The notes: generated from the sequence alone by a model not told the origin. A stretch of 64,000 nucleotides of DNA from Brachycybe producta (GCA_036925085.1 JAUPFP010000052.1:372001-436000); one strand, 5' to 3'; shown: positions 57,001 to 62,994, counted from the first letter of the stretch. Numbers and translations: made by a program.

Positions 57001-59546
57001 TCAAGTGAACGTTTTTGAGAAACCAACATTACGAAAAAAAAAACAAATTCAAATTGTTTTCAAAACTAGAATGGTAAAAGATTATGTTATCAGTTTGTTC
57101 ATGCCAATATCTTGCAAAATAAACAATTTTATAGTTCAGTTTGAAAAATGACCTGTTTTTTGGGGTTTTTCCATTGAAATTTCATGAAAACCTGTTTTCG
57201 GCCTTTTTTCAAACTGTCATAAAAAGTTTATTTTGAACGATATCATCATTGAAAAAAACTTTTAGCATTATCACCAACTATTCTAGTTTCTAAAACACTT
57301 TGAATTTTTTTCGGAATGTTTCTCCTGAAAAACGTTCGCTTAAAGAATAGAAATTTTCTCAGGTGACCTTCCACCTCCTATAGAACATAATAAGCCACTG
57401 CAGTGGCGCCATCTAAGAGGAAGGAAAACAAAATGAATATCTATTGAGCCATCTAAGGTTTTCTGCGCGTTATGACCACAAGTTCTTACACTTTTTCTAT
57501 ACAAAGTAATTTAGGCAGGAAATAAAGCAGCCTCGCAACAAAAAAGAAACCGGAAATGAAAAGAAATAAATGTAAAAGTCCACGTTTTTTTTTTTGAAAA
57601 TGGTCACTTGAAGAAAAGAAGCGAGAAAGTGGTTTTTTCGAGCTTAAAATTTAAGCCAAAACATCCCCCCCCCAAAAAAAGTGAAAATGGGCTTTTTTTC
57701 ATCACCTAAAAATCGATACAATAATAATATATGAAATGGGGGCCACCTACGCATGCGCACTAACCCTGGTTTTAAAGTGTAAACCGGGCGGCGCATCTCG
57801 AACTGTGTGTGCTTAGATGCAAGTTTACCCGATTTGAATTGAAACGAAACATCATTCACCACAGGCAATTAGAAAACGGGACAAACAGAAGTTGGCTCCG
57901 CCCTTTTAAACGTCGAACCACATAACAAACCAATTAGAAGTTGCCAGTCATCATAAAAAGGGCGGAGCCAACTTATGTTTGTCCCGATTTCTAATTGCCT
58001 GTTCATTCACCACATAAGAAATGATTAAGTTTTGTTATTTAAAAGCAAGAAGATTACAAGCAAATGAACCCCCCAAAAAATGACGGATAGATGGCGCAAT
58101 CGGAAACTAAAGTATTTCTTTGCACTGTAAGGCTGTTTTCACCACAGGCAATTAGAAATCGGGACATACAGAAGTTGGCTCCGCCCTTTTTATGACGACT
58201 GGCAACTTCTAATTGGTTGGTTATGTAGTCTGACGTCACATGCTCCGCCCTTTTCAACGTCAAACCACACAACAAACCAATTAGAAGTTGCCAGTCGCCA
58301 TAAAAAGGGCGGAGCCAACTTCTGTTTGTCCCGTTTTCTAATTGCTTGTCTGTCACACACTTATCCTCCTCGTGTGATTCCTCCATTTGGTCCTAGAGAC
58401 AAGCGTTTCCTCAATTTAATTTGGTTACGGAATCCTTTTATAATCCTTAAAACAGCACGGAACCTGCTGACGCCTCGGTAACACAGCCTCCGTTTGTGGT
58501 GCCGAGGGTCCACAGGGTTCGAATCCCAGTTATTGTGTTTGTCTTTCAAAATTTCTCCATCACTGTGACGTTGATGTGAGGCAGAACAACCAATCATAAA
58601 ACACATTTCGCCAAATCCGACTGCTATGTCGCATCTTTCAACATTCATCATCATTTGACCGACCTCGCTCGGTGCAGGGCGTGGCCCAGGGTTCAATTAA
58701 CATAAAATGTTGCAATAGACAATTCTTCAAAAGAAAAGAATTTCCGGATGTGGCCATTTTCTTCTCAAATATGAGCCCTTAGTAAGGAGGCCATTTTCTT
58801 CTCAAATATGAGCCCTTAGTAAGGAGGCCATTTTGTAAATATGACTCCTAAGTAAATACATTTCTTTTCATTCTGATCTATCCACTAGAGGTCGCTATAA
58901 TCAATTTAATCTTCTCAAGAAAGCCTAGTAAAGACGATTCTGTAAAAAAGCATCTTACTTCCGGATGTGGTTGATTTTGCTATTTTCTTCTGAACTATAC
59001 GAGGCCGCCGTACAAAACAACAGGCAATTAGAAATCGGGACAAACAGAAGTTGGCTCTGCCCTTTTTACGACGACCGGCAACTTCTAATTGGCTGGTTAT
59101 GTAGTCTGACGTCACCTGCTCCGTCCTTTTCAACGTCGAACCACACAACAAACCAATTAGAAGTTGCCAGTCGTTATAAAAAGGGCGAAGCCAACTTCTG
59201 TATGTCTCGATTTCTAATTGCCTGTTGTTTTGTACGGCGGCCTCGTATAGTTCAGAACCTCATACAAAGGAGGCCATTTTGAAAACATGACGCTTACATA
59301 AATACATTTTAAATTCAATCTTCTCGAAATGGTCGATTAGATGATTTGCTTTTCTTGAGCTCTTTCTTTAAAGATGCGCGCGCCCTCTACCGACCTGTTG
59401 TTTCATAGAATAATTTCTTTAGTTTCCGAATGCACCTTAGAATTATTATTATAGATATTATGTTAGAAATGATGGTTAAAATTGTTATGACTTACATAGA
59501 CCACTTTGGTCCATTCCTTGCCATCCCGTGAGCCGTGCATGACTAG
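20501..59546 (-). CDS. SRCIN1/KIAA1217: SRCIN1 (p140Cap) / KIAA1217 (sickle tail) family adaptor protein
   Basis: Coding exons 5' to 3': 59546-59496, 55210-55030, 52244-52046, 49568-49421, 41666-41465, 41382-41233, 40963-40787, 39066-38928, 38727-38441, 38368-38312, 38197-38135, 37149-37066, 35266-35207, 33967-33872, 33308-33038, 32150-32020, 31926-31851, 31170-31087, 28197-28056, (25969-25917, 23750-23711 tentative), 22218-21541, 21310-20501. All phases agree; the total is 4179 nt (1392 codons plus stop) with both small exons. Order: RSSLPVVR linker, AIP3-type domain, Tyr/Pro/Ser-rich middle, central coiled coil, SH3-type proline motifs, Ser/Gln-rich end with a short coiled coil, C-terminus ETDIL. 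Vertebrate members restrain Src signalling and bind cytoskeletal partners (p140Cap) or act in notochord and disc development (sickle tail). One invertebrate gene may be the pre-duplication counterpart of both. The initiator exon is not identified and lies upstream. Confidence 0.88.
21385..21508. mobile_element. Family A remnant inside the GC-AG intron
   Basis: CTAGAAACTAGAAGAATAAC on the left and ACGCCTTCTAGTTTCGAAAG on the right, with GTTTATTTTGAAAGATAATC inside. It occupies about half of the 230-bp intron 21311-21540. Confidence 0.65.
21541..22218 (-). CDS. SRCIN1/KIAA1217: Proline/serine-rich exon with a GC donor
   Basis: A 678-nt exon in phase 0 at both ends. It contains a short acidic helix (DALLDELQIIAKPN), a Ser/Gly run, and SH3-ligand-like stretches (KKVPPAPPPRTSSKSP and SKRPAPPPHLPR). 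It ends AGT TTA CAG followed by GCAAGT, a strong match to the GC-AG intron donor. p140Cap binds SH3 proteins through proline-rich segments, so this exon is the likely equivalent. Confidence 0.88.
22718..23188. mobile_element. Two adjacent family A elements
   Basis: Copies at about 22718-22880 (right end CTATCCCAGTTTCTAACA, mutated) and 23001-23188 (GTGTTAGAAACTAGAATAAC to ACCCTTCTAGTTTCTAAAA). Inner halves are present in both. Confidence 0.7.
23711..25969 (-). CDS. SRCIN1/KIAA1217: Two tentative small exons (53 nt and 40 nt)
   Basis: Exon 25969-25917 follows CTCCCGTAG and ends before GTAATT. Exon 23750-23711 follows GAATGCAG and ends before GTTTGT. Alone, each would shift the frame; together they add 93 nt and keep it, reading SSRRGGWKWSTNFRENI then DQWRAFSANGWSEK. 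Skipping both also joins exon 28056 to 22218 in frame, so they could be a paired cassette. Homology is not recognised, so this rests on splice signals and phase. Confidence 0.35.
24085..24735. mobile_element. Two foldback elements in opposite orientation
   Basis: The first (about 24090-24415) starts ACGGGACGAGCACGACACGA and ends with the inverted form CTCGTGTCGTGCTCGTGTCC. The second (about 24450-24732) has the same ends and the same internal AAAAAGCCTTTCCATTTATA segment as a reverse complement. Both carry an inner CCGAGCTCGTCCG segment. No frame is open. Confidence 0.65.
24790..24925. repeat. Long hairpin with about 24-bp near-perfect ends
   Basis: GATTCTTTCGATGAGCAGCC pairs with GGCTGCTCATCGAAAGAAT at the far end, and GTATAGCATACTCTGCAGG is partly paired with CCTGCATAGAGGCTATAC inside. 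The transcript of either strand would form a stable stem-loop. Confidence 0.7.
24935..25400 (+). pseudogene. Non-LTR retrotransposon reverse-transcriptase C-terminal fragment, degenerate
   Basis: In one main frame (with stops) the plus strand reads KYLGLTLWENFFRKEHITKA, then VCYFTPVRLLLEYCSPIWNP, followed by ENRASLKGYP. The pattern LG..L....W..HI..K..., then LVR..LEY.SP.W.P, then ..RA, is the classic thumb and C-terminal part of Jockey/CR1-type reverse transcriptases. Multiple stop codons and a missing catalytic core show that it is dead. A typical downstream endpoint could not be fixed. Confidence 0.6.
28336..28725. other. Possible foldback element rich in GTTCGC/GAACA motifs
   Basis: GAACAGGACATGTTCGCAAA on the left and GTTCGCGAACAGTTGTTCTG on the right form partial inverted repeats. 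The segment differs from neighbouring intron DNA in composition. Ends were not resolved. Confidence 0.3.
28861..29010. mobile_element. Family A element, short and diverged
   Basis: CGTTAGAAACTAGAATACTA at the left and CTCATTCTAGTGTCTAACAC at the right. The inner halves are largely lost. Confidence 0.55.
29630..30180. repeat. Tandem repeat of about 154 bp, four units
   Basis: GCGATTTAAGTCGCAACTTA (or a close variant) begins units near 29636, 29787, 29943 and 30108. Each is followed by AATTTAAACCAAGGTTT-like sequence, a TTCAATTTTT block and TTATTCCAATTATTTTAAA. GATTTAAGTCGC itself is part of a short palindrome. Confidence 0.8.
31087..33308 (-). CDS. SRCIN1/KIAA1217: Central coiled-coil exons of the SRCIN1/KIAA1217 homologue
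   Basis: Four exons (33308-33038, 32150-32020, 31926-31851, 31170-31087) encode a long charged helix region. It includes LKKKTKDLRLEVRNLRRM, VKETIRETFLKIKAMLA, EEEMYRQDITQLEINL, SKASKTVADLKGRYPSLQ and KFLKDEPDRLDNALRRCKKL. The last part is strikingly like the FLKEEP..LD segment of human KIAA1217. This is the family's signature coiled coil, used for self-association and partner binding. Confidence 0.9.
31297..31790. mobile_element. Family A element carrying a family D palindrome
   Basis: Outer ends TTTTAGAAACTAGAAGGGTC and CCTTTCTAGTTTCTAACATA belong to family A. The centre (about 31365-31735) is a family D palindrome with CGATGAAATAGCAAAAACAC, AACAAAATGTTAATAAC-type arms and AACTTGCTAGTAACATTTTG. 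Confidence 0.7.
32180..32990. repeat. Low-complexity (ATT)n-like DNA
   Basis: Almost pure A/T with ATTATTATT and TTAATATATTTTATAAT phrases. It fills the intron between two coiled-coil exons. No gene is visible. Confidence 0.85.
33650..33825. mobile_element. Short foldback element next to a coding exon
   Basis: CCCTGGCACACGAACCACAT on the left pairs with GTGGTTCTCGTGTGCC on the right, and ACTACAAAATGTAGTCGC with GCGACTTGCAAGC-type sequence inside. It ends about 50 bp before the exon 33872-33967. Confidence 0.5.
34348..34992. mobile_element. Family A element carrying a second family D palindrome
   Basis: Outer ends are TGTTAAAAACTAGAATGTCC and AACATTCTAGTTTCTAACAA. The family D core spans about 34460-34955 and contains ATTTTCTAGAGATTTTAATA near its centre and AACTTGCTAGTAACATTTTG in one arm. 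Confidence 0.65.
35978..36625. mobile_element. Large palindrome (family E), about 640 bp
   Basis: CAGCTGATAATTTAAATGCA at the left and TGCATTTAAATTATCAGCTG at the right. Long arms follow, including GTTCTACGAAGCCCTGTGAA versus CTTCACGGGGCTCTGTAGAAC and CTCATACGTGTACAAGGTAT near the centre. The centre is about 36260-36310. It lies within TTAGTTAACTAACT-type degenerate repeat sequence (35690-36900). Confidence 0.75.
36674..36692. repeat. Poly-C run
   Basis: About 16 C followed by A and C runs. Homopolymers of this length are often miscounted in assemblies. Confidence 0.9.
37260..37990. repeat. Degenerate TTTTAAGCATTTTTTCAAAAC repeats
   Basis: Variants of AACTTTTAAGCATTTTTTC and TTTCAGCTTTTTTCAAAACA recur irregularly over about 700 bp of intron. 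Confidence 0.6.
38441..38727 (-). CDS. SRCIN1/KIAA1217: Exon with the first conserved helix and a glycine run
   Basis: It encodes ARVEYMERQLASLTGLVHKA, matching the MEKQIASLTGLVQ segment of vertebrate KIAA1217/SRCIN1. A linker and a Gly/Ser run of about 22 residues follow before the donor. The next four short exons (38368-38135, 37149-37066, 35266-35207) are all phase 1 and Ser/Pro/Lys-rich, so each could be skipped without a frame change. Confidence 0.9.
38928..41666 (-). CDS. SRCIN1/KIAA1217: Tyr/Pro/Ser-rich middle exons
   Basis: Exons 41666-41465, 41382-41233, 40963-40787 and 39066-38928 encode a disordered region rich in Pro, Ser, Thr and Tyr, with SSYYGVAHAYALG, MQPPPKPQRIYQQP and SYEDPSYYSDRSYGS. 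Several tyrosines are in acidic contexts and could be kinase substrates, as in p140Cap; this is inference. Phases run 0-1-1-1-2. Confidence 0.88.
39345..39915. mobile_element. Family D palindrome, copy 3
   Basis: The arms hold GTGTTATTAGCAATGTTATT and ATTTTGTTACTAACAATGTT, and the right end is TTGCTGTAAATCCACCTTTA, next to a family A left end at 39920. The copies at 31.4 and 34.5 kb share AACTTGCTAGTAACATTTTG and ATCCACGAGTAGAATGTTAT-type phrases. Confidence 0.65.
39918..40406. mobile_element. Family A element carrying a foldback with GGGTATTCACC-type ends
   Basis: Family A ends and inner halves are at 39920-39990 and 40330-40406. The inserted element (about 40005-40315) begins GCCGGGTATTCACC and ends TAAATACCCAGC. 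It has many GCTCG/CGAGC repeats. Confidence 0.65.
41745..42200. mobile_element. Family J palindrome-related sequence
   Basis: It contains TTTACAAATTGTGCCACTAG and CATACTTGTTTCCGTACAAATT. These match the two arm ends of the better palindrome at 43941-44627. A CTCF-like core GCCACTAGATGGCGTT is at 41765-41780. Confidence 0.45.
42260..42465. mobile_element. Family B palindromic element B1 with perfect 9-bp TSD
   Basis: The ends are AAAGGCAGTTAGAAATCGGG and GATTTCTAACTGCTTGT. CCTAGAAGC flanks it on both sides (42251-42259 and 42466-42474). Conserved arm blocks are GTTGGCTCCGCCC and GGGCGGAGCCAAC. Nine-bp duplications with long inverted ends are typical of Mutator-like elements. Confidence 0.85.
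43164..43586. mobile_element. Family A element carrying palindrome H
   Basis: Outer ends are TGCTAGAAACTAGAATAG and CACTTCTAGTTTCTAAAAC. Palindrome H (about 43188-43559) has ends ACGGAGTCCTGTAAAAGACA and GTCCTTTACAGGGCTCCGT. Arms such as GGCCATGTTAATTATGCCAT and ATGGCATAATTAACATG meet at a centre with CTACAAGAGGGCGCTTGC. AGAATAT flanks H on both sides. Confidence 0.75.
43726..43932. mobile_element. Family B element B2 with perfect 9-bp TSD
   Basis: The ends are ACAGGTTGTTAGAAATAGG and CCTATTTCTAACAACCTGT. TAGGTTAAG flanks it at 43717-43725 and 43933-43941. Confidence 0.88.
43941..44627. mobile_element. Palindrome J interrupted by family B element B3
   Basis: GGTGTTACCATTAG on the left and TGATGGTAACACC on the right are the outer ends. 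Arms around the centre (about 44435) include GTGACGATCTGTTCGGAAAT and ATTTCCGAACAGATCGTCAC. B3 sits in the left arm, so J is older than B3. Confidence 0.75.
44049..44257. mobile_element. Family B element B3 with perfect 9-bp TSD
   Basis: The ends are ACAGGCAATTAGAAATCGGG and CCCGATTTCTAATTGCCTGT. GCGAATTTA flanks it at 44040-44048 and 44258-44266. Confidence 0.9.
45255..46065. repeat. 20-bp tandem repeat, about 40 units
   Basis: The core unit is ACCTCGACAAAGGTCTAAAC. The centre of the array (45400-45660) is almost perfect; the edges drift to AGCTCAACAAAGGTCTAAAA and ACCACAACAAAGGTCTAAAA. Minus-strand ORFs rich in WFFRPLL come only from this repeat. Confidence 0.95.
46980..47650. repeat. Tandem amplification of a family A half-element
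   Basis: CATAAAAAGCTTATTTTGAA followed by CGATATTGTCATGAAAATTC and a TTACTCTTCCAGTTTCAAAT block recurs about seven times at roughly 85-100 bp spacing. The block corresponds to the right half of family A. Confidence 0.7.
48366..48445. repeat. Short perfect hairpin
   Basis: TTGAGCCACCTTAAACTAAA pairs with TTTAGTTTAACGTGGCTCAA around a central AGAGACTAAAAAAGTCTT. It abuts the left end of the family L element. Confidence 0.8.
48442..49322. mobile_element. Family L element with internal family A halves, copy 1
   Basis: The ends are AATAGATATTTATTTTGTTT and AAACAAAATAAATATCTAT. Near the ends lie AGATGGCGCCACTG (48471) and GCAGTGACGCCATCTAGCGG (49278). Inside are two family A-like copies (about 48566-48833 and 48905-49172). 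Confidence 0.65.
49421..55210 (-). CDS. SRCIN1/KIAA1217: N-terminal linker and AIP3-type domain exons
   Basis: Exon 55210-55030 encodes SHLYTQRSHSMYQPP through the conserved RSSLPVVRTPNKSLER. Exon 52244-52046 encodes the core domain with LPNEITSLDTVKALFVRSFP, QLSMEYLESPRLRIYIHDP and DMFYELEDLR. Exon 49568-49421 continues DIRDRSVLRIYEHD and then acidic and His-rich sequence. This order matches human KIAA1217 and SRCIN1 closely and fixes the family identity. Confidence 0.93.
51270..51800. repeat. Degenerate CAGTCAGACTCAAG repeats
   Basis: Irregular repeats of CAGTCAGTCA, CAGACTCAAGCCAGT and AAGTCATCCAGTCA over about 530 bp of the intron upstream of exon 49568. No open gene is seen. Confidence 0.7.
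52494..52693. mobile_element. Family A element
   Basis: GTTAGAAAACTAGAATAGTA and GCTATTCTAGTTTCTAACAT, with clear inner halves AATATCGTTCAAAATAAAC and GTTTATTTTGGAAGATATCG. Confidence 0.75.
52884..53205. mobile_element. Family C element, copy 2, with perfect 8-bp TSD
   Basis: The ends are TAGGGCTCGGATTTTTATGC and GCATAAAAATCCGCGCCCTA. CTGATCTG flanks it at 52876-52883 and 53206-53213. Arm blocks include GGTTAGAGGCTAGAAC and TAGCCTCTAACCAG. This is the clearest hAT-like insertion in the window. Confidence 0.85.
53414..53437. repeat. Poly-C run
   Basis: About 18 C followed by ACACACACC. Confidence 0.9.
53573..54977. mobile_element. Tandem array of six family A palindromes
   Basis: Units span about 53573-53725, 53801-53949, 54024-54219, 54243-54442, 54506-54694 and 54772-54977. 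Each has both ends and both inner halves. Start-to-start spacing is about 228, 223, 219, 263 and 266 bp. Linkers share AAATCAGCTGTTC..AAAACAAATTAAG, so linker and element were copied together. Confidence 0.85.
55425..56080. repeat. Tandem repeat of about 150 bp, five units
   Basis: The block AATTCGCATGCGATTTTTTT followed by GCTTCAATCGCAGCAACTTG recurs near 55430, 55570, 55729, 55879 and 56036. The 130-bp spacers between them are AT-rich and more variable. GCATGC is palindromic. Confidence 0.85.
56921..57442. mobile_element. Family L element with internal family A copy, copy 2
   Basis: The ends are ATAGATATTCATTATGCTTT and GGAAAACAAAATGAATATCT. GACGGCGCCACTGC near the left and GCAGTGGCGCCATCTAAG near the right are mirror images. 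A family A copy (57053-57302) occupies the middle. Confidence 0.7.
57861..58002. mobile_element. Family B element B4, internally deleted, perfect 9-bp TSD
   Basis: The ends are ACAGGCAATTAGAAAACGGG and CCCGATTTCTAATTGCCTGT. TCATTCACC flanks it at 57852-57860 and 58003-58011. It is 142 bp, so part of one arm is missing. Confidence 0.88.
58144..58349. mobile_element. Family B element B5
   Basis: The ends are ACAGGCAATTAGAAATCGGG and CCCGTTTTCTAATTGCTTGT, with full palindromic arms (ATGACGACTGGCAACTTCTA / TAGAAGTTGCCAGTCGCCAT). No clear 9-bp duplication remains. Confidence 0.8.
58450..58545 (+). mobile_element. Possible tRNA-derived SINE head
   Basis: GGGTTCGAATCCCAG matches a Pol III B box and T arm, preceded by GGTGCCGAGGGTCCACA. 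An A box upstream is poor (CTCGGTAACACAGCC). The segment may be the 5' part of a SINE or a decayed tRNA. No poly-A tail was identified. Confidence 0.4.
58763..58840. repeat. Short tandem duplication
   Basis: GAGGCCATTTTCTTCTCAAATATGAGCCC-type unit (37 bp) is present twice, plus a third diverged start (GGCCATTTTGTAAATATGA). Confidence 0.85.
58990..59255. mobile_element. Family B element B6 at the centre of a larger inverted repeat
   Basis: B6 itself is 59020-59225 with ends ACAGGCAATTAGAAATCGGG and TTTCTAATTGCCTGT. Instead of a direct 9-bp repeat it is flanked by a perfect 30-bp inverted repeat: CTGAACTATACGAGGCCGCC... at 58990-59019 and its complement at 59226-59255. Confidence 0.8.
59496..59546 (-). 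CDS. SRCIN1/KIAA1217: Candidate upstream exon, 17 codons
   Basis: A 51-nt open segment follows CCGCTTCGTAG and precedes the strong donor GTAAGTC. It encodes LVMHGSRDGKEWTKVVY and is phase 0 at both ends, as exon 55210 requires. The ATG inside could be a start for a short isoform. There is no recognised homology; support is from splice signals and phase. Confidence 0.5.
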
Positions 59547-60119
59547 CTACGAAGCGGCGGCAACAATTCAAGTGAACAAAAAAAATATAAGAAATGGGAA
59601 AAAAAAATGTAAAAGAGAAACAATAAAATAGAATATAATAGAAAGCATTTTCATAAACATCATTAGCAAAAATATTAATATTTTTTATGAAAAAAAGAGA
59701 GAAATTTGCTAAAAAAAAATGTGCACAAAAGAGAAAGAAAAGTTCCTTCTAGTTTTTTATATAAAAAAGAATGGAATTGGCGCCATAAAAAAAGCGCCAA
59801 TGCGGCATAAAGAGAGTTAAATTATACCTGACAATGGGATCAAAATGGCGGACAAAATATGTATTCAAAAAAAAAAAAAGTATAAATAGAAACAACCTCG
59901 TAAAAGTTTGATCACGTATTTTTCAGAAGCAACAACATTTCTCTCTCATAAAACGCTTCTTCTTCTAGTTTAGAATTTTTATGTTTTGACGTCAGTCAGG
60001 GTAGAAAACAGTCATTGTACACAGTGACTAGGCATTGTGCGCACAACTGAAGAAAAGGATGCAAAACAAATCCTTATTAAACATGCATTTATAACCACAA
60101 CCACTGTAGTTTCTTTTCT

Positions 60120-60840
60120 GATGAACCCAGCTCAACTCCTACCTGCTCTTTTCTGTCCTATTCGGTTCTGATCTGCTCAATTTCATCCTGATTTCATATT
60201 CTGCCCTGCCCTATTTTGTGTTACCCGGATCTTAACACTACTCTGCCAAATTCTAATTTGCTCTACTCTCTTATCTGCTCTTTTCTGTCCTATTCGGTCC
60301 TAATCTAACTCAAGTATATCCTAATTTCATAGCCTGTTCTGGGCTATTTTGTCTTACCCTACTCTAAACCTAAAATATGTTAAATGACCATCATCAACCA
60401 ATTCATCCGCTGAATTCCATCCTGATTTCATATTCTGCAATGCCCTACTATGTGTTACTCTGCTCTAGTCAGATCTTAACTACCCTGCCCAATTCTTACC
60501 TGCTCTTTGCTGTCCTATTCGGTTATGAACTTATGATCTACTTAATTCTATCCTAATTTCATATTCTGCCATGCCCTACTCTGCTCTAGTCAGATCTTAA
60601 CTAGCCTGCCCAATTCTTACCTGCTCTTTTCTATCCTATTCGGTTCTGATCTGCTGAATTTCATCCTGATTTCATATTCTGTCTCCTGCCCTGTTTTGTC
60701 TTACCCTGCTCTAGTCGGATTTTTAACTAACCTACGCAATTCTAACTCTGCCCTGTCTTGTTCCTTTCTCTGCCCTGCTCCATTTCGTCCTGCACTGTCC
60801 TGCTCTATTCCATCTTGCCATACCCTATTCCCTTATTACC
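60120..60840. repeat. Degenerate tandem repeat of about 100-130 bp
   Basis: ATTTCATATTCTGCCCTGCC-like phrases begin near 60190, 60322, 60425, 60552 and 60667. Each sits beside TGCTCTTTTCTGTCCTATTC and TAGTCAGATCTTAACTA. The region is pyrimidine-rich on the plus strand. Confidence 0.75.
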
Positions 60841-61139
60841 CTATTACGATAGAATGCCTAGTTAATTCATAAATCTGTTTAAAATATTGTATATTATGAA
60901 GACTTCCTGAGGCCTTATTACACAAAATTGTGACATCATACCTTATGATTTGTACATCAGTCATATGACAATATTTGTCATAATATTCTGCACTTTTGTG
61001 AATGTTACAATGTTATGAGCTAGATATGACACTAACTTTTCATAATAACGCTCAGTTTGTAACTTCGCAAAGTGTCTAGTCATTATGCAAAATGATTGGT
61101 TTCTCACTTTGATAGAAAATTTAATGCAAAGAATATTAA

Positions 61140-61162
61140 GGGGGGGGGGGGGGGGGGGGGGA
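61140..61162. repeat. Poly-G run
   Basis: About 22 G in a row, a likely site of sequencing or assembly error. Confidence 0.9.
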
Positions 61163-61632
61163 ATCAATCCCCTCGTTGTTGGCCCACCTGCTGTGATCTC
61201 TCACTCACGAGAACAGATAGAAAAATATGTTCTCACTTTTATTTCCGATAAACACGCGCAAAAAAACACGGGTTATTTCCTTTTTATATGAAGTTTAATG
61301 AACTCATAAAGCAAAATAATAGAGAGAGAAAGGGAGTTATGGGTTTTATGTCAATTTCCACACCTGATCTTTCCGTCCAGCGATGCTTTCCGCATAATCC
61401 GGAAACTTCTTTTGCAAATGGCCTAAAATGGCGCCCTTTTTTCCAGGTTCCTCTTGACAGTTTTTGTTAGTCTACAAAATTACGACGACACACGTCATTA
61501 GTTGTGTTAAACGTGCAAATTAAAATAAACACGGGTTGCATTTGTCTCTGTTCACATTTTAAAGTTTAAACTTTATTTAAAGTCTGCTTATTTTATCTTT
61601 CAGAATTAAAATTAAGCGAAACTTGAAAGTTT

Positions 61633-62003
61633 GTTTTTAGAAACTAGAAGGGTAGCTAAATCATTAAAGAGTATTTTCATCTTTTGATATTTTTCAAAAT
61701 AAACTTTTTAAATCAGTTTGAAGATGATAAAAAGTTTATTTTGAACTATATCTACTTGAAAATATTCTTAGTGATTCAGCTACCCTTCTAGTTTCTAACC
61801 CACTTTCAATTTCTCTTTAAAGTTGCTCTTCTGAAACTGCAGAATAGCCTTAAGAAGAAATTGACTGTGTTTTAGAAACTAGAAGGGTAGCTAAATCATT
61901 AAAGAGTATTGAAGATGATAAAAAGTTTATTTTGAAAGATATCAAAAACATGGAAATATCAACTTAAGTGATTGAGCTGCTACCCTTCTAGTTTCTAAAA
62001 CAC
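61633..62003. mobile_element. Two tandem family A elements
   Basis: Copies at about 61633-61802 and 61868-62003. Both have ends TTTTAGAAACTAGAAGGGTA and TACCCTTCTAGTTTCTAA. The second lacks most of its left inner half. Confidence 0.8.
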
Positions 62004-62057
62004 TTTCTAGTTTCTTCTTTCTATGTTTTAAGAGAAACACTAAGAAGAAACTGAAAG

Positions 62058-62564
62058 TGTGTTAGAAACTAGAAGGGTAGCAGCTCAATCACTTAATAGT
62101 AATTTCATGTTTGAGATCATTCAAAATAAACTTTTTATTATCTGCTTAAACTGATATAAAACGTTTATTTTGAAAGATATCCTTAAAGTGATTAAATAGG
62201 GTTCGGATTTTTATGCAAAATAACAAGCAAAGTGTTTCTCAATCTGTGGCCCAAGAGCCAATTGTGAAGTAACAAACCTTCAATTATTGTTTTTCCAATA
62301 AAAAAAACATCGGTTAGAGGCTAGAATTCTAGTTTACAACTGATAGTAACTAGAAATTTAACCTCTAACCGACCTTCTTTTTTAATTAGAAAAAACCATA
62401 ATTGCAGTTGCTATAATGATGATGATTACTTCAGAATTGGCACTTGGAGCCACAGATTGAGAAACACTTTGCTTGATATCAAGCAAAGTGTTTCTCAATC
62501 TGTGGCTCCAAGTGCCAAAAATTGCATAAAAATCCGAGCCCTACCACCCTTCTAGTTTCTAACC
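62058..62564. mobile_element. Family A element carrying a family C element
   Basis: Family A ends GTTAGAAACTAGAAGGGTA and ACCCTTCTAGTTTCTAACCC. The inserted family C copy (about 62197-62545) starts TAGGGTTCGGATTTTTATGC and ends GCATAAAAATCCGAGCCCTA. Near 62440-62520 it has an extra perfect inverted segment (TTGGAGCCACAGATTGAGAA and its complement). Confidence 0.75.
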
Positions 62565-62799
62565 CACTTTCTATGAAAAGCACCCGAATTCTACATGAAC
62601 GAGAAATTGAAAATCTGTTAAAAACTAGAAACCCTTAAAAGTGATTGCGTAACTATTCTAGTTTCTAAAAAAAAACACATTCAAAAGTTAGCTTCTCTTT
62701 AAAAGACAAACAATATAATGAAGAGTTACGAATAGAAGGACATTTAAGTCATTAAACTGTTTAATTAAGTGGAAAGAAATCAATATAAATGTATCTCAC

Positions 62800-62821
62800 C
62801 TTTGACCTACTCGATTTCTGG
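62800..62821 (-). CDS. Weak candidate 22-nt upstream micro-exon
   Basis: A pyrimidine-rich tract ends in TTGGAG and is followed by 22 nt that read QKSSRSK (phase 2 in, phase 0 out) before GTGAGAT. It would join in frame to exon 59546. Such short signals occur by chance, so this is only a candidate. Confidence 0.25.
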
Positions 62822-62994
62822 CTCCAATTTAAAACAGGAACGAAGAAAAAGAAGGGAAAAATAAGGAGTGAAAGAAAGAGAGAACAATTAATATGCAAAT
62901 ATGTTAAGTCATTAAGAAAAAGGAGGTGGAAACAAATTAGAATATAATTTTTAAACCGGATTAATTCATGCGAATATTAAACCCAAAGACATTC

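Noticed and set aside
58361-58696. A 111-codon minus-strand ORF
   Set aside because: It overlaps a Pol III B-box-like sequence and a family B end; no family is recognised and there are no splice signals of note.
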